From the NCBI RefSeq assembly GCF_027594425.1, contig NZ_CP115159.1, positions 2,875,001 to 2,939,000 of the forward strand: DNA of 64,000 nt, written 5' to 3'. The DNA is from Zunongwangia sp. HGR-M22. Its GTDB lineage: Bacteria; Bacteroidota; Bacteroidia; Flavobacteriales; Flavobacteriaceae. Positions 53,950 through 62,876 of this stretch are shown in pieces (the stretch's first letter is position 1; every line of letters starts with the position of its first letter). A program made the position numbers and the translations under genes. Under the pieces are notes generated by a model, which did no database searches, had not been told where the DNA came from, and saw nothing but the letters and a program-made list of their open reading frames with translations.

Positions 53950-55641
53950 TTATCTAGTAAGTTTTTTATACTTAATTCGTTTAGGCATAATATCACCACC
54001 AAGACGTTTTTTCTTGTTTTCCTCGTAGTCAGAGAAACTACCTTCAAAGAAATAAACTTGAGAATCTCCCTCAAAAGCAAGAATGTGTGTACAAACTCTA
54101 TCTAAGAACCACCGGTCGTGAGAAATCACTACAGCACACCCCGCAAAATTCTCTAAACCTTCTTCTAAAGCTCTTAATGTATTTACATCAAGGTCGTTGG
54201 TAGGCTCATCTAGTAATAATACGTTACCTTCTTCTTTTAAGGTCATCGCCAAATGAAGGCGGTTACGTTCCCCACCAGAAAGTGCGCTTACCTTTTTATT
54301 TTGTTCACTTCCGCTGAAGTTGAAACGGCTTAAATAGGCTCTGGAATTCACCTGTCTTCCCCCCATCATAATTAACTCTTGCTCGTCGCTAAAGTTTTGC
54401 CAGATGGTTTTTTCAGTATCAATATCAGAGTGACTTTGGTCTACATAACTAATTTTAGCAGTTTCTCCAACCTCAAAAGAACCTTTATCGGGTTGCTCTT
54501 CACCCATTATCATTTTAAAAATAGTAGTTTTACCAGCACCGTTTGGACCAATAATTCCAACAATACCAGCTTGCGGTAAATTAAAATTAAGATCTTCGTA
54601 AAGTAATTTATCGCCAAAGGCTTTACTTACTCCCTTAGCATCGATCACATTGTTTCCTAATCTTGGACCATTTGGGATGTAAATTTCAAGTTTTTCATCC
54701 ATCTGTTTTTGATCCTGACTAAGCAATTTATCGTAATTCTTAAGACGAGCCTTCTGTTTAGATTGGCGACCTTTAGGATTCATCTTAGACCATTCTAACT
54801 CTCGTTCTAAAGTTTTTTGGCGTTTGCTGGCTTGTTTTTGCTCTTGTGCTAAACGCTTAGATTTTTGGTCTAACCAAGAAGAATAATTTCCTTTCCATGG
54901 AATACCTTCTCCCCTATCTAACTCTAAAATCCATCCTGCAACATTATCCAAGAAATAACGGTCGTGAGTTACGGCTATTACAGTTCCTTTATATTGTGCT
55001 AAATGATGCTCTAACCAATGTACAGATTCGGCATCCAAATGGTTTGTAGGCTCATCTAGTAAAAGGACATCTGGTTCTTGCAATAAAAGACGACAAAGGG
55101 CCACACGCCTTCTTTCGCCACCAGATAGTACTGAAATTTTCTTATCAGCATCTGGAGTTCTTAAAGCGTCCATGGCAATATCTAACTTGGTATCTAATTC
55201 CCATGCATTACTGGCGTCTATTTTATCCTGAAGTTCTGCCTGCTTGTCCATAAGCTTCTGCATCTTATCTGCATCTTCATAAACTTCTGGCAAACCAAAC
55301 ATATCGTTTATTTTGTTATACTCATCGAGAATAGCTACTGTTTCAGCAACACCTTCTTTTACAACTTCAAGTACTGTTTTCTCTTCATCTAATTCTGGTT
55401 CCTGCTCTAAGTACCCAACACTGTATCCAGAAGAAAACACTACATCTCCCTGATAATTTGTGTCTCTGCCTGCAATAATTTTCATTAAAGTGGACTTCCC
55501 CGAACCGTTAAGACCAAGAATCCCGATTTTTGCTCCGTAGAAAAAACTCAGGTATATATTTTTTAACACTGGTGTATTCGCCGATTTGTAGGTTTTGGTA
55601 ACCCCACTCATCGAGAATATCACTTTCTTATCGTCTGCCAT
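53950..55641 (-). CDS. ettA: ABC-F protein, energy-dependent translational throttle EttA
   Basis: 563-residue soluble protein with two ABC ATPase domains. First Walker A GLNGSGKSTLMKIIAGRD, signature LSGGERRRVALCRLLLQEPD, Walker B LLLDEPTNHLDAESV; second IGPNGAGKTTIFKMIMG, LSGGERNRLHLAMTLKEEGN and LLLDEPTNDLDVNTL. The EttA-type arm (EYNKINDMFGLPEVYEDADK) lies in domain 1 and a charged linker (LAQEQKQASKRQKTLERELE) joins the domains. Binds the ribosomal E site and gates translation by ATP/ADP level. Confidence 0.95.
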   Translation of the reverse strand: MADDKKVIFSMSGVTKTYKSANTPVLKNIYLSFFYGAKIGILGLNGSGKSTLMKIIAGRDTNYQGDVVFSSGYSVGYLEQEPELDEEKTVLEVVKEGVAETVAILDEYNKINDMFGLPEVYEDADKMQKLMDKQAELQDKIDASNAWELDTKLDIAMDALRTPDADKKISVLSGGERRRVALCRLLLQEPDVLLLDEPTNHLDAESVHWLEHHLAQYKGTVIAVTHDRYFLDNVAGWILELDRGEGIPWKGNYSSWLDQKSKRLAQEQKQASKRQKTLERELEWSKMNPKGRQSKQKARLKNYDKLLSQDQKQMDEKLEIYIPNGPRLGNNVIDAKGVSKAFGDKLLYEDLNFNLPQAGIVGIIGPNGAGKTTIFKMIMGEEQPDKGSFEVGETAKISYVDQSHSDIDTEKTIWQNFSDEQELIMMGGRQVNSRAYLSRFNFSGSEQNKKVSALSGGERNRLHLAMTLKEEGNVLLLDEPTNDLDVNTLRALEEGLENFAGCAVVISHDRWFLDRVCTHILAFEGDSQVYFFEGSFSDYEENKKKRLGGDIMPKRIKYKKLTR

Positions 55642-55744
55642 GTAATTTTAAATTTTTTGGTTGAATCAATTTAATTTGAAATCGAGTTTCATTTCTATAG
55701 AAAAGAAATAAAATCGAGCAAAAATACAAATAAACGAATACAAT

Positions 55745-56206
55745 TTATTTGTGATCTCCTAAAAGTCGAAGTAAAAGAATAAGTTGACCAGTATGATAGG
55801 CATTATGCTCTATTACTAAAAGTAGTTCTCTTAATAAAGAATGCTTTTCGCTATTTTTTACCGGCGCATCCAAATCGTTAGAATCGTCCTGAATATATTT
55901 CGACAATTGCTGTCTTTCATTAAAAAACTGCTCTTTTAGCTGCTGCCATTCCTGTTCACTTTCTGGTGCTTGTTTTTGGTCCCAGTAGCCTTCTGGCCAT
56001 TTTGGTGTATTGTAATCATCTAAGATTAGATAATCCAGAATATCTTTTTGCGTATAGGTAATGTGATAAAATATTTCATAAAAAGAATATGGTAAGTCCT
56101 ATATTCGTTTACCAAGATTTTCAAATGAAACTTTTTCTAAAACCTTATCAATAGGCATAAACGCCTCGCCACCCTTAAGATGTTTTACTAACTGCTCTCT
56201 CTCCAT
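55745..56206 (-). pseudogene. DinB-family gene interrupted by an in-frame TAG
   Basis: Reading from ATG 56,206: MEREQLVKHLKGGEAFMPID...ENLGKRI, then TAG at 56,099-56,101 (codon 36), then 117 open codons beginning DLPYSFYEIFYHITYTQKDI and ending EHNAYHTGQLILLLRLLGDH before TAA. The HITYTQ and EHNAYHTGQ segments carry the three His of DinB-like metal sites, so the frame beyond the stop is clearly the same gene. No frameshift and no good restart codon after the stop. The protein would be about 153 residues, full family size. Possibly an annotation-breaking point mutation; a sequencing error at one base is also possible. Confidence 0.85.
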
Positions 56207-56227
56207 AAATCCTTTCAATTTTTAAAA

Positions 56228-56407
56228 TCAAATTCGACCTTTAAGGGCATTAAACACCCATGAAATGGCAAAAAAACCAATTCCAACTACAGAAAAACCG
56301 ATCGCATGATCTTTATATTTTAAAACACCCAGTAGTACAATTGCGGTGGCTATCAAAAAAATAATAAACGAAGCCCACGCAAAAATGGAGTTCTTATTTA
56401 ATCCCAT
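56228..56407 (-). CDS. Small two-helix membrane protein, 59 residues
   Basis: ATG at 56,407; MGLNKNSIFAWASFIIFLIA, then VLLGVLKYKDHAIGFSVVGI and FFAISWVFNALKGRI. Two membrane helices joined by a KYKDHA loop. It resembles a small flavobacterial membrane protein family that I recall as CAL67264. It ends 21 bp before the broken DinB-type gene and is probably co-transcribed. Function unknown. Confidence 0.8.
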   Translation of the reverse strand: MGLNKNSIFAWASFIIFLIATAIVLLGVLKYKDHAIGFSVVGIGFFAISWVFNALKGRI

Positions 56408-56588
56408 AAATTATTATTTCTTACAAATATCGCATATTTTGATTAGTAATTTAAAAATCAAATTGCCTGTATTTTGTATTTTAGCCAATATTGTGAAATT
56501 TTTTAAATTATTTTTGAAAAGATTTAAGCAAATCAAGATTAAAATTCATTTTTACTAACCATAAAATTGCTTCCAAAAAACTGTTTAT

Positions 56589-58217
56589 ATGGATATTAAC
56601 TTCAATAAAAATGAAGATCATAATAAATTATTAGTTTCAGATTTAAACCACCATCTTAAGAGAGTACATCTGGGAGGTGGCGAGAAACGTATAGAAAAAC
56701 ATCATGCCAAAGGAAAAATGACCGCCAGAGAGCGAATCAATTTTTTATTGGATAATCCAGAAGCTGCTATAGAAATAGGTGCTTTTGCAGGCGATGGCAT
56801 GTATAAAGAACATGGTGGCTGTCCTAGCGGCGGCGTCGTGGTAAAAATAGGCAAGGTTTCTGGCAAACAGTGTATAATTGTTGCAAATGATGCTACTGTA
56901 AAAGCAGGTGCCTGGTTTCCGATCACCGGAAAGAAAAATCTAAGAGCTCAGGAAATCGCTATTGAAAATAGACTACCTATTATCTACCTTGTAGATAGCG
57001 CCGGGGTTTATTTACCAATGCAGGACGAAATTTTCCCTGATAAAGAACACTTCGGAAGGATCTTTAGAAATAATGCTGTAATGAGTAGCATAGGAATCAC
57101 TCAAATTGCAGCTGTGATGGGAAGCTGTGTAGCTGGTGGTGCTTATTTACCAATAATGAGTGATGAAGCTATTATTGTTGAGAAAACCGGAAGTATTTTT
57201 CTTGCGGGCAGTTATTTAGTAAAAGCAGCTATCGGCGAAACTATCGATAATGAAACTTTAGGAGGCGCAACAACGCATACAGAAATTAGTGGTGTTACCG
57301 ATTATAAAGCCAAAGACGATAAGGACGCGCTCACCAAGATTCAAAATATTATGGATAAAATTGGCGATTTTGATACCGCTGGTTTTAACCGAAAAAAGGC
57401 AACTCAGCCTAAATTAGACCCGAAGGAAATCTTCGGAATTTTACCTAAAAAGCGCTCAGATCAATATGATATGACACAAATCATTGAGCGTTTAGTTGAT
57501 GACTCTGAATTTGAAGAATATAAAAAAGGTTACGGTGAAACCATCATAACCGGATATGCAAGAATCGATGGATGGGCGGTTGGAATCGTAGCCAATCAGC
57601 GTAAGATTGTAAAAACCAAAAAAGGTGAAATGCAATTTGGTGGGGTGATCTATTCTGATTCTGCCGATAAAGCCACTCGTTTTATTGCTAATTGTAACCA
57701 GAAGAAAATCCCGTTAGTATTCATTCAGGATGTGACCGGATTTATGGTAGGTAGCAAAAGTGAACATGGCGGCATCATTAAAGATGGTGCAAAGATGGTG
57801 AATGCAGTAAGTAATTCCGTAGTGCCAAAATTCACCATTATTATTGGTAATTCTTACGGTGCCGGTAACTATGCGATGTGTGGTAAAGCTTACGACCCAA
57901 GATTGATTGTTGCCTGGCCAAGTGCCGAACTTGCCGTAATGGGCGGCACACAGGCCGCAAAGGTATTGGCCCAAATCGAAACCGCTTCTTTAGAGAAAAA
58001 AGGAGAAAAGGTAGATGCTGAAAAAGAGAAAAAGGTTTTTGAAGAAATTAAATCCAGATACGACGAGCAAACCTCAGCATATTATGCGGCAGCAAGATTA
58101 TGGACAGATGCGGTTATTAACCCTATGGATACCCGCAAATGGATCTCGACCGGAATCGAAGCTGCGAATCACGCCCCAATTGAAAAAGATTTTAATTTAG
58201 GTGTAATTCAGACTTAA
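56589..58217 (+). CDS. Acyl-CoA carboxylase beta (carboxyltransferase) subunit
   Basis: 542 residues of the propionyl-/methylcrotonyl-CoA carboxylase carboxyltransferase family. N-half: KGKMTARERINFLLDNP, CIIVANDATVKAGAWFPIT, YLVDSAGVYLPMQDEIFPDK and GSCVAGGAYLPIMSDE oxyanion loop. C-half: PLVFIQDVTGFMVGSKSEHG and GNSYGAGNYAMCGKAYDPR. The YLPMQDEIFPD/FGRIF segment is nearer to methylcrotonyl-CoA carboxylase than to PccB. No biotin-carboxylase subunit is adjacent, so the acyl substrate stays open. Confidence 0.92.
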   Translation: MDINFNKNEDHNKLLVSDLNHHLKRVHLGGGEKRIEKHHAKGKMTARERINFLLDNPEAAIEIGAFAGDGMYKEHGGCPSGGVVVKIGKVSGKQCIIVANDATVKAGAWFPITGKKNLRAQEIAIENRLPIIYLVDSAGVYLPMQDEIFPDKEHFGRIFRNNAVMSSIGITQIAAVMGSCVAGGAYLPIMSDEAIIVEKTGSIFLAGSYLVKAAIGETIDNETLGGATTHTEISGVTDYKAKDDKDALTKIQNIMDKIGDFDTAGFNRKKATQPKLDPKEIFGILPKKRSDQYDMTQIIERLVDDSEFEEYKKGYGETIITGYARIDGWAVGIVANQRKIVKTKKGEMQFGGVIYSDSADKATRFIANCNQKKIPLVFIQDVTGFMVGSKSEHGGIIKDGAKMVNAVSNSVVPKFTIIIGNSYGAGNYAMCGKAYDPRLIVAWPSAELAVMGGTQAAKVLAQIETASLEKKGEKVDAEKEKKVFEEIKSRYDEQTSAYYAAARLWTDAVINPMDTRKWISTGIEAANHAPIEKDFNLGVIQT

Positions 58218-58381
58218 TAATAGTTCTGTCATTTTATTTACATTAATATAAAAATTCAAAATTGTAATGTATGTTCCCAATTTTGAAGTGTAAAATTTAC
58301 TTAAAATCAAGAATGGTTTGAAAATCTTCTTAACCTCAAATAACTAATTAGAAACCATATTGTTTAATTTAACCATCAGGA

Positions 58382-60016
58382 ATGAAAAAAGTTTTTTCCA
58401 CATTTTTATTTTCAATGCTTGCTTTTGCAGCTTCCTCACAAGTGCTAAGCAACAAAGAAAAATATACTGAAGCTGATACACTGCGCGGCTCTTTAAGAGC
58501 AGAACGTGCGTATGATGCTTTAAAATATCATCTAAAATTAAAGGTAGATCCTTCAGAAAAATTTATTGGTGGTAGTAACGTAATCACCTTTAAAACGGAA
58601 CAAAAACTACCAACAATGCAAATCGATCTATTTGAAAATATGAATATCGATTCGATTGTTTTCCACGGAAAAAACCTTGAATACAACAGAAAATACAATG
58701 CTGTTTTTGTGGAATTTGAAGAAGCTTTGGATAAAAATACTACCGATTCTTTAGAATTTTTCTATTCTGGGCATCCAATTGTAGCTAAAAATGCCCCATG
58801 GGACGGTGGTTTTGTTTGGAGTGAAGACGAAGATGGAAATCCCTGGGTTGGTGTTGCTGTGCAGGGCACCGGTGCCAGTCTTTGGTATCCTAACAAAGAT
58901 CACCAAAGCGATGAACCAGAAAGTGTTCAGTTAGATATTGCAGTGCCAAACGGACTAATGAATGTCTCTAACGGAAGAATGATCGGTAAAAAGGATTTAG
59001 GTAATGGTTATACCGAGTGGAGTTGGAAAACTGTGAATCCAATAAACAATTACGATGTGATGATTAACATCGCTAACTACGAGCATTTTTCAGATAAATT
59101 CCAAGACCTAACTCTAGATTATTATGTACTTCCTTACAATCTTGATAAGGCCAAAAAACAATTCAAAGAAGTTCAGAATATGATGGAATGCTTCTACAGT
59201 AAAATGGGACCTTATCCGTTTATAGAAGATGGCTATAAGTTGGTGGAAACTCCGTATTTAGGAATGGAACACCAGAGTGCAGTTGCTTACGGTAATAAAT
59301 ATATGAAAGGTTACCTGGGCAGAGATTTATCTGGAACCGGAATTGGTTTAAAATGGGATTATATCATAATTCACGAATCTGGACACGAATGGTATGGGAA
59401 TAGTATCACCGCCAAGGACATCGCAGATATGTGGATTCACGAAGGATTTACTACTTATACTGAATCGATTTATACTGAATGCAGATGGGGAAAAGAAGCA
59501 GCTTTAAAATATATAAAAGGACAACGCGCTAATATTCAAAATAGAGCGACCATTATAGGAGATTACGGCGTGAATGCTGAAGGTTCTGGTGATATGTATT
59601 TTAAAGGATCTAATTTACTAAATACCATTAGAAGCATTTATGACGATGATAAGCTTTGGTGGAATACCTTTAGAGATTACACCGCAACTTACAGGCACAA
59701 AATAATTGAAACTCAAACGGTAGAAGATTTTTTCAACAAACCTATCAAAACCGATTTACAACCTGTTTTCGATCAATATTTAAGACATAGCAGAATTCCG
59801 GAGCTGCAATTCAAAAAAGACGGTAAAACTTTCGCTTATCGCTGGAGAGCAGATGTTGAAGGATTTAATATGCCAGTAGATGTTTTTATCGACGGAAAAG
59901 AAACTCGCCTGAAACCAACTTTAAAATGGAAAAAATTAGATAAAAAAGTTTCTAGCGAAGATGCTATAAAATTAAATGATTTAGAATTTTACGTGAATGT
60001 AAAGTTTGAATCATAA
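58382..60016 (+). CDS. M1-family zinc aminopeptidase, secreted
   Basis: 544 residues with a signal peptide (KKVFSTFLFSMLAFAASSQ). An N-terminal beta domain (residues 25-210) leads into the catalytic domain with the exopeptidase-like GMEHQSAVAYG (GxMEN variant) and the zinc motif HESGHEWYGNSITAKDIADM WIHEG split over residues about 330-355 (HExxH-18-E). The C-terminal helical domain is short, as in several Bacteroidetes M1 enzymes. Digests peptides in the periplasm or outside. Followed by a strong terminator. Confidence 0.93.
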   Translation: MKKVFSTFLFSMLAFAASSQVLSNKEKYTEADTLRGSLRAERAYDALKYHLKLKVDPSEKFIGGSNVITFKTEQKLPTMQIDLFENMNIDSIVFHGKNLEYNRKYNAVFVEFEEALDKNTTDSLEFFYSGHPIVAKNAPWDGGFVWSEDEDGNPWVGVAVQGTGASLWYPNKDHQSDEPESVQLDIAVPNGLMNVSNGRMIGKKDLGNGYTEWSWKTVNPINNYDVMINIANYEHFSDKFQDLTLDYYVLPYNLDKAKKQFKEVQNMMECFYSKMGPYPFIEDGYKLVETPYLGMEHQSAVAYGNKYMKGYLGRDLSGTGIGLKWDYIIIHESGHEWYGNSITAKDIADMWIHEGFTTYTESIYTECRWGKEAALKYIKGQRANIQNRATIIGDYGVNAEGSGDMYFKGSNLLNTIRSIYDDDKLWWNTFRDYTATYRHKIIETQTVEDFFNKPIKTDLQPVFDQYLRHSRIPELQFKKDGKTFAYRWRADVEGFNMPVDVFIDGKETRLKPTLKWKKLDKKVSSEDAIKLNDLEFYVNVKFES

Positions 60017-60033
60017 AACTTTTAATACTTAAA

Positions 60034-60069
60034 AATAAAGCCTGAAATTCGATAATTTCAGGCTTTATT
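60034..60069 (+). terminator. Terminator of the M1 peptidase gene
   Basis: Perfect 16-bp stem AATAAAGCCTGAAATT/AATTTCAGGCTTTATT with a CGAT loop, followed by a run of T. Its right arm contains the stop codon of the convergent decayed PLDc_N gene. Confidence 0.9.
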
Positions 60070-60283
60070 TTTTTTAGATATTTGCTGTTTTATACCAAGA
60101 ATAAAATATAATAATGTTCCGAAGACGCTAAAGAAAATTACTATAAGCAACCATATCACTTTATCATTTCCTTACAATATCAATTATTGCCAATAACGAA
60201 AATAAAAAAGCTTAAAGAGAAAAAACTAAGATGAGAATAATTTGCGGAGCTCCGATGGCAAGAATTTGATTCAAAATTGTCAT
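60058..60283 (-). pseudogene. Decayed PLDc_N-domain small membrane protein
   Basis: From ATG 60,283: MTILNQILAIGAPQIILILV, then TAA at codon 24 (60,212-60,214), then AFLFSLLAIIDIVR. One extra base near 60,167-60,169 shifts the frame, after which NDKVIWLLIVIFFSVFGTLL and YFILGIKQQISKKNKA continue to TGA. The WLLIV-FG-LYFILG pattern is the phospholipase D-nuclease N-terminal (PLDc_N) membrane domain. Length 226 nt, one over a multiple of three, agrees with a single insertion. Confidence 0.78.
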
Positions 60284-60318
60284 TGATTGATTTGTTTAAA
60301 ATAATTATTTTAAACAAA

Positions 60319-60520
60319 TCAATCTGTTTCTTCCAGTTGAAAAATTTCATTCACAGAACATTCAAAAAATTTCAGAGAGCTTCAAAGCCAAAATTGTAGA
60401 AGGAGCGTATCTATTTTTTTCCATAGAATTTACCGTTTGCCGCGAAACACCCAGCAATTTCGCCAAATCCTCCTAAGTCATATTCTTTTTGGCGCGTTCA
60501 ACCTTAATCGAATTCTTCAT
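60319..60520 (-). pseudogene. Decayed XRE-family transcriptional regulator
   Basis: From ATG 60,520: MKNSIKVERAKKNMT, TAG at codon 16 (60,473-60,475) where family members have Gln, then [20 protein letters not shown] and [18 protein letters not shown] added in the run at 60,364-60,369 then breaks the frame; beyond it ECSVNEIFQLEETD runs to TGA. This is the compact one-domain helix-turn-helix family of about 66 residues. The ATG overlaps the stop of the upstream membrane gene (TAATG), showing former coupling. Confidence 0.85.
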
Positions 60521-60914
60521 TAATTGAACTTTTTCATAAAGTAGAAAACACCAAAATACCATAGAAACATGGTAAGAAGTAACTGACTGGCATGGATATC
60601 GATTTCAAAACTTCCGTGAAATAAAATACTTACAAAAGGACTCACAACAACAAATAGGACTCCGTATAAAAAAGTAGCGGCAAAAGCAACCAATCTTAAT
60701 TTCATACTACGTTCATCTTCTATTTTTTCTTTTGAAGGCGCCAATATTAAACAAGCAATTAGGATCAGATCAAAAAATATATTCTTTGCAATCTCTTTTT
60801 CTACGGAAATAATTTTTGTGACTGCAATTCCAAAAAAACTATTGAAATTGCTGATAATACATATCCAACTATTTTAAATTTATGCGAAAGTAATTTGAGA
60901 TCTGTATTTTTCAT
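60520..60914 (-). pseudogene. Decayed membrane protein gene, partner of the XRE regulator
   Basis: From ATG 60,914: MKNTDLKLLSHKFKIVGYVL, SAISIVF, then a base is missing in the A-run 60,832-60,838. In the shifted frame FGIAVTKIISVEKEIAKNIF and FDLILIACLILAPSKEKIED lead into a frame that stays open (MKLRLVAFAATFLYGVLFVV to FYFMKKFN). 395 nt, one short of 132 codons, so a single deletion explains it. About 131 residues with four helices when restored. A 74-codon remnant (60,520-60,744) is open but is not a real independent gene in my view. Confidence 0.78.
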
Positions 60915-61223
60915 TTGTAAAGAATTTAAGTCTAAATGACAAAAATATTTTACATTTCGATATAATCAAAAATTTTATAGTTTCGTCACACACTAAAGAT
61001 TCTGGACTTGATTCCTGTGGCTTTCATAAAATAATAGCGAACATAAAGGATAACAGGTGTTTTTTTAGGGTTAAAATAGAACATATTTTGAACAGAATCT
61101 GTATTTTTACCTAGAATGATATAGATTTTCATTAAACTACCCAGGGCAATTCTTTGCAGTATTTTTTTAAAACTTTATCAAGCCACAGAGTATTTTTACA
61201 TTCGATAATCTTATAAATAAATC
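60915..61223. other. Intergenic region after the decayed module
   Basis: 309 bp, AT-rich. A 48-codon frame on the minus strand (61,132-60,986) is open but shows no recognisable family. It may be remnant sequence like its neighbours. The promoter of the downstream monooxygenase gene must lie at the right end. Confidence 0.4.
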
Positions 61224-61532
61224 ATGAAAAAACCATATTATGTGATTGTTAGTTTCGAGATCGATCCTAAACAATTTTCAAATCTCATTGAATTAATAAA
61301 ATCTTTTTTTGAAAAAGAAGTTAGTACATGTCCTGGTTTTATTTCTTCACGCATTCTTAGTAATGAAGACCAAAATAAGGTTGTAAATTACGCTACATGG
61401 GAGAGCAAAGAAAAATTTGAAAAATTTGCTAATGAAGTGGCTGCCACCTCGAAAATATCTCTTGAAATTGCCGAATTTAATCCTATAAGAGAAACTTTTT
61501 ATGAATATGAATATTTAGCAAAGTCAGAGTAG
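61224..61532 (+). CDS. Antibiotic biosynthesis monooxygenase (ABM)-domain protein
   Basis: 102 residues forming one ferredoxin-like ABM domain: YYVIVSFEIDPKQFSNLIEL, CPGFISSRILSNEDQNKVVN and YATWESKEKFEKFANE. Such proteins are small cofactor-free oxygenases or heme-degrading enzymes, but many have unknown substrate. Monocistronic; not linked to any biosynthetic cluster here. Confidence 0.8.
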   Translation: MKKPYYVIVSFEIDPKQFSNLIELIKSFFEKEVSTCPGFISSRILSNEDQNKVVNYATWESKEKFEKFANEVAATSKISLEIAEFNPIRETFYEYEYLAKSE

Positions 61533-61705
61533 TTTCTTAGGATTAAAGAACCGTACTTGCTACTTTTCGAAGGCTCGAAATTGGCATATTATTTTCTCAA
61601 TATCCAAAATCGAAGCAGCCTAAAATTTCATTATTAAGTTTTGATTTTTAAATCAGCACATTTTCAAATTAATGAATTTTTAAATATTCAAAAGTAGTGA
61701 AAATT

Positions 61706-62803
61706 TTAACTCACCCTGCTTTTAAGTGTATTTTCACGATGAATTTTACCGCTGCTGGTTTCTTCAAATTTTTCAACAAAATAGATCTTTTTAGGATGCT
61801 CAAATCTTTCTAAAGATTTTAGATTATCTATTTTATCTTTCATTTCTGTGAGGTGTTCTTCTGAAAATGCAGCTTCAATAAATAGCACTAACTTGTTTCC
61901 TAATGAATCATCTGGGAGAGAGGTAATAAAAAAACGAGAATCTATAATTTTACCAAGTTTTTTCTCTATTTCTTCAGGATGTAATTTTACACCACCGCTA
62001 TTGATTACGTTATCAATCCTACCTTTCCAATTGAATTTCTTATAAGTAACAATCTCAACAACATCATTTGTGATAATAACTTCGTCGGAGAGCTTAGGAG
62101 CTTTTATTACCAAACAATCCCGCTCGTCTTTACTAATATTGATATTAGGCAATACTTTAAAAGGGCGAGCTTGTTTTTTCTTTTTCGTAGGATTAATTCT
62201 ACGAGCAGCAATATGGGTAATGGTTTCGGTCATTCCGTAGGTTTCGTAAACCTTAGTATTAACTTCTTTGACCATCTTTTGAAGTCTAAGCGACATTGCT
62301 CCTCCACCCACAATTAGTTTTCTAACCAAATGCAATCGCCCAACAGAGTTATCTAATTGGAACGGTATCATTGCACAGAAATCGTAGATTTTAAAAACCT
62401 GATCTAATGGCGTGGATGAAGGTGGTACCAAATCCAGTTGCCAACCACAAACTATAGCTCTAATAATCATCATTTTCCCTGCAATATAAGTTGCAGGAAG
62501 ACAAAGTAAAGCTTTGGTATCTTCAGGAAGATCAAAATATTTTGCAGTAGCCATCGCCGAATTTGCCATATATTCTTTTTTAAGCTGAATAATTTTTGGC
62601 TTTCCTGTAGAACCTGAAGTTTTAACCTCAAGAAAATTGTGCGGTTTCAACCATTCTAATATGAAGTTTCCTACTTCTTCTTCAAAAGCTTCTCCTTCTT
62701 TTATGAAATGAAATGCAAGCTGGCGCAATTCTGCATTGCTATAGTGCTGTTTATTCAGCTTAAAATTAGGATGTGTCTCGGGAACCTTATAATAGTCTGC
62801 CAT
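61706..62803 (-). CDS. menE: O-succinylbenzoate-CoA ligase-like AMP-binding enzyme
   Basis: 365 residues from ATG 62,803; a TTG 33 bp upstream is less likely. Adenylate-forming family: VKTSGSTGKPKIIQL P-loop, LLCLPATYIAGKMMIIRAIV, YETYGMTETITHIAARRI, and the C-terminal WKGRIDNVINSGGVKLHPEE and ETSSGKIHREN Lys loop. Shorter than E. coli MenE (about 450) but of the compact Bacteroidetes type. Activates o-succinylbenzoate in menaquinone synthesis. A menC-like end two genes upstream supports this. Confidence 0.88.
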   Translation of the reverse strand: MADYYKVPETHPNFKLNKQHYSNAELRQLAFHFIKEGEAFEEEVGNFILEWLKPHNFLEVKTSGSTGKPKIIQLKKEYMANSAMATAKYFDLPEDTKALLCLPATYIAGKMMIIRAIVCGWQLDLVPPSSTPLDQVFKIYDFCAMIPFQLDNSVGRLHLVRKLIVGGGAMSLRLQKMVKEVNTKVYETYGMTETITHIAARRINPTKKKKQARPFKVLPNINISKDERDCLVIKAPKLSDEVIITNDVVEIVTYKKFNWKGRIDNVINSGGVKLHPEEIEKKLGKIIDSRFFITSLPDDSLGNKLVLFIEAAFSEEHLTEMKDKIDNLKSLERFEHPKKIYFVEKFEETSSGKIHRENTLKSRVS

Positions 62804-62876
62804 GTTATCAAAAATCAATAAATCCTGACTAGTCAAAGTTATTAAATTGCTACGATTATTTAAATTTAATTATTTT

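Noticed and set aside
56346-56558. 70-codon plus-strand frame before the acyl-CoA carboxylase gene
   Set aside because: It overlaps the small membrane protein gene on the other strand and has low-complexity Lys/Ile/Phe composition.
55745-60520. TAG read as glutamine (recoding), suggested by two in-frame TAG codons in otherwise recognisable genes
   Set aside because: Intact genes in the window, such as uxaC and the ABM protein, end in TAG, and the XRE gene also carries a frameshift. Ordinary gene decay explains both.
60520-60744. Independent 74-residue membrane protein
   Set aside because: The frame continues into upstream sequence that matches the same protein after restoring one base, so it is the C-terminal remnant of a broken gene.
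60986-61132. 48-codon frame on the minus strand next to the decayed module
   Set aside because: No recognisable family, no clear ribosome site, and AT-rich sequence gives such frames by chance.
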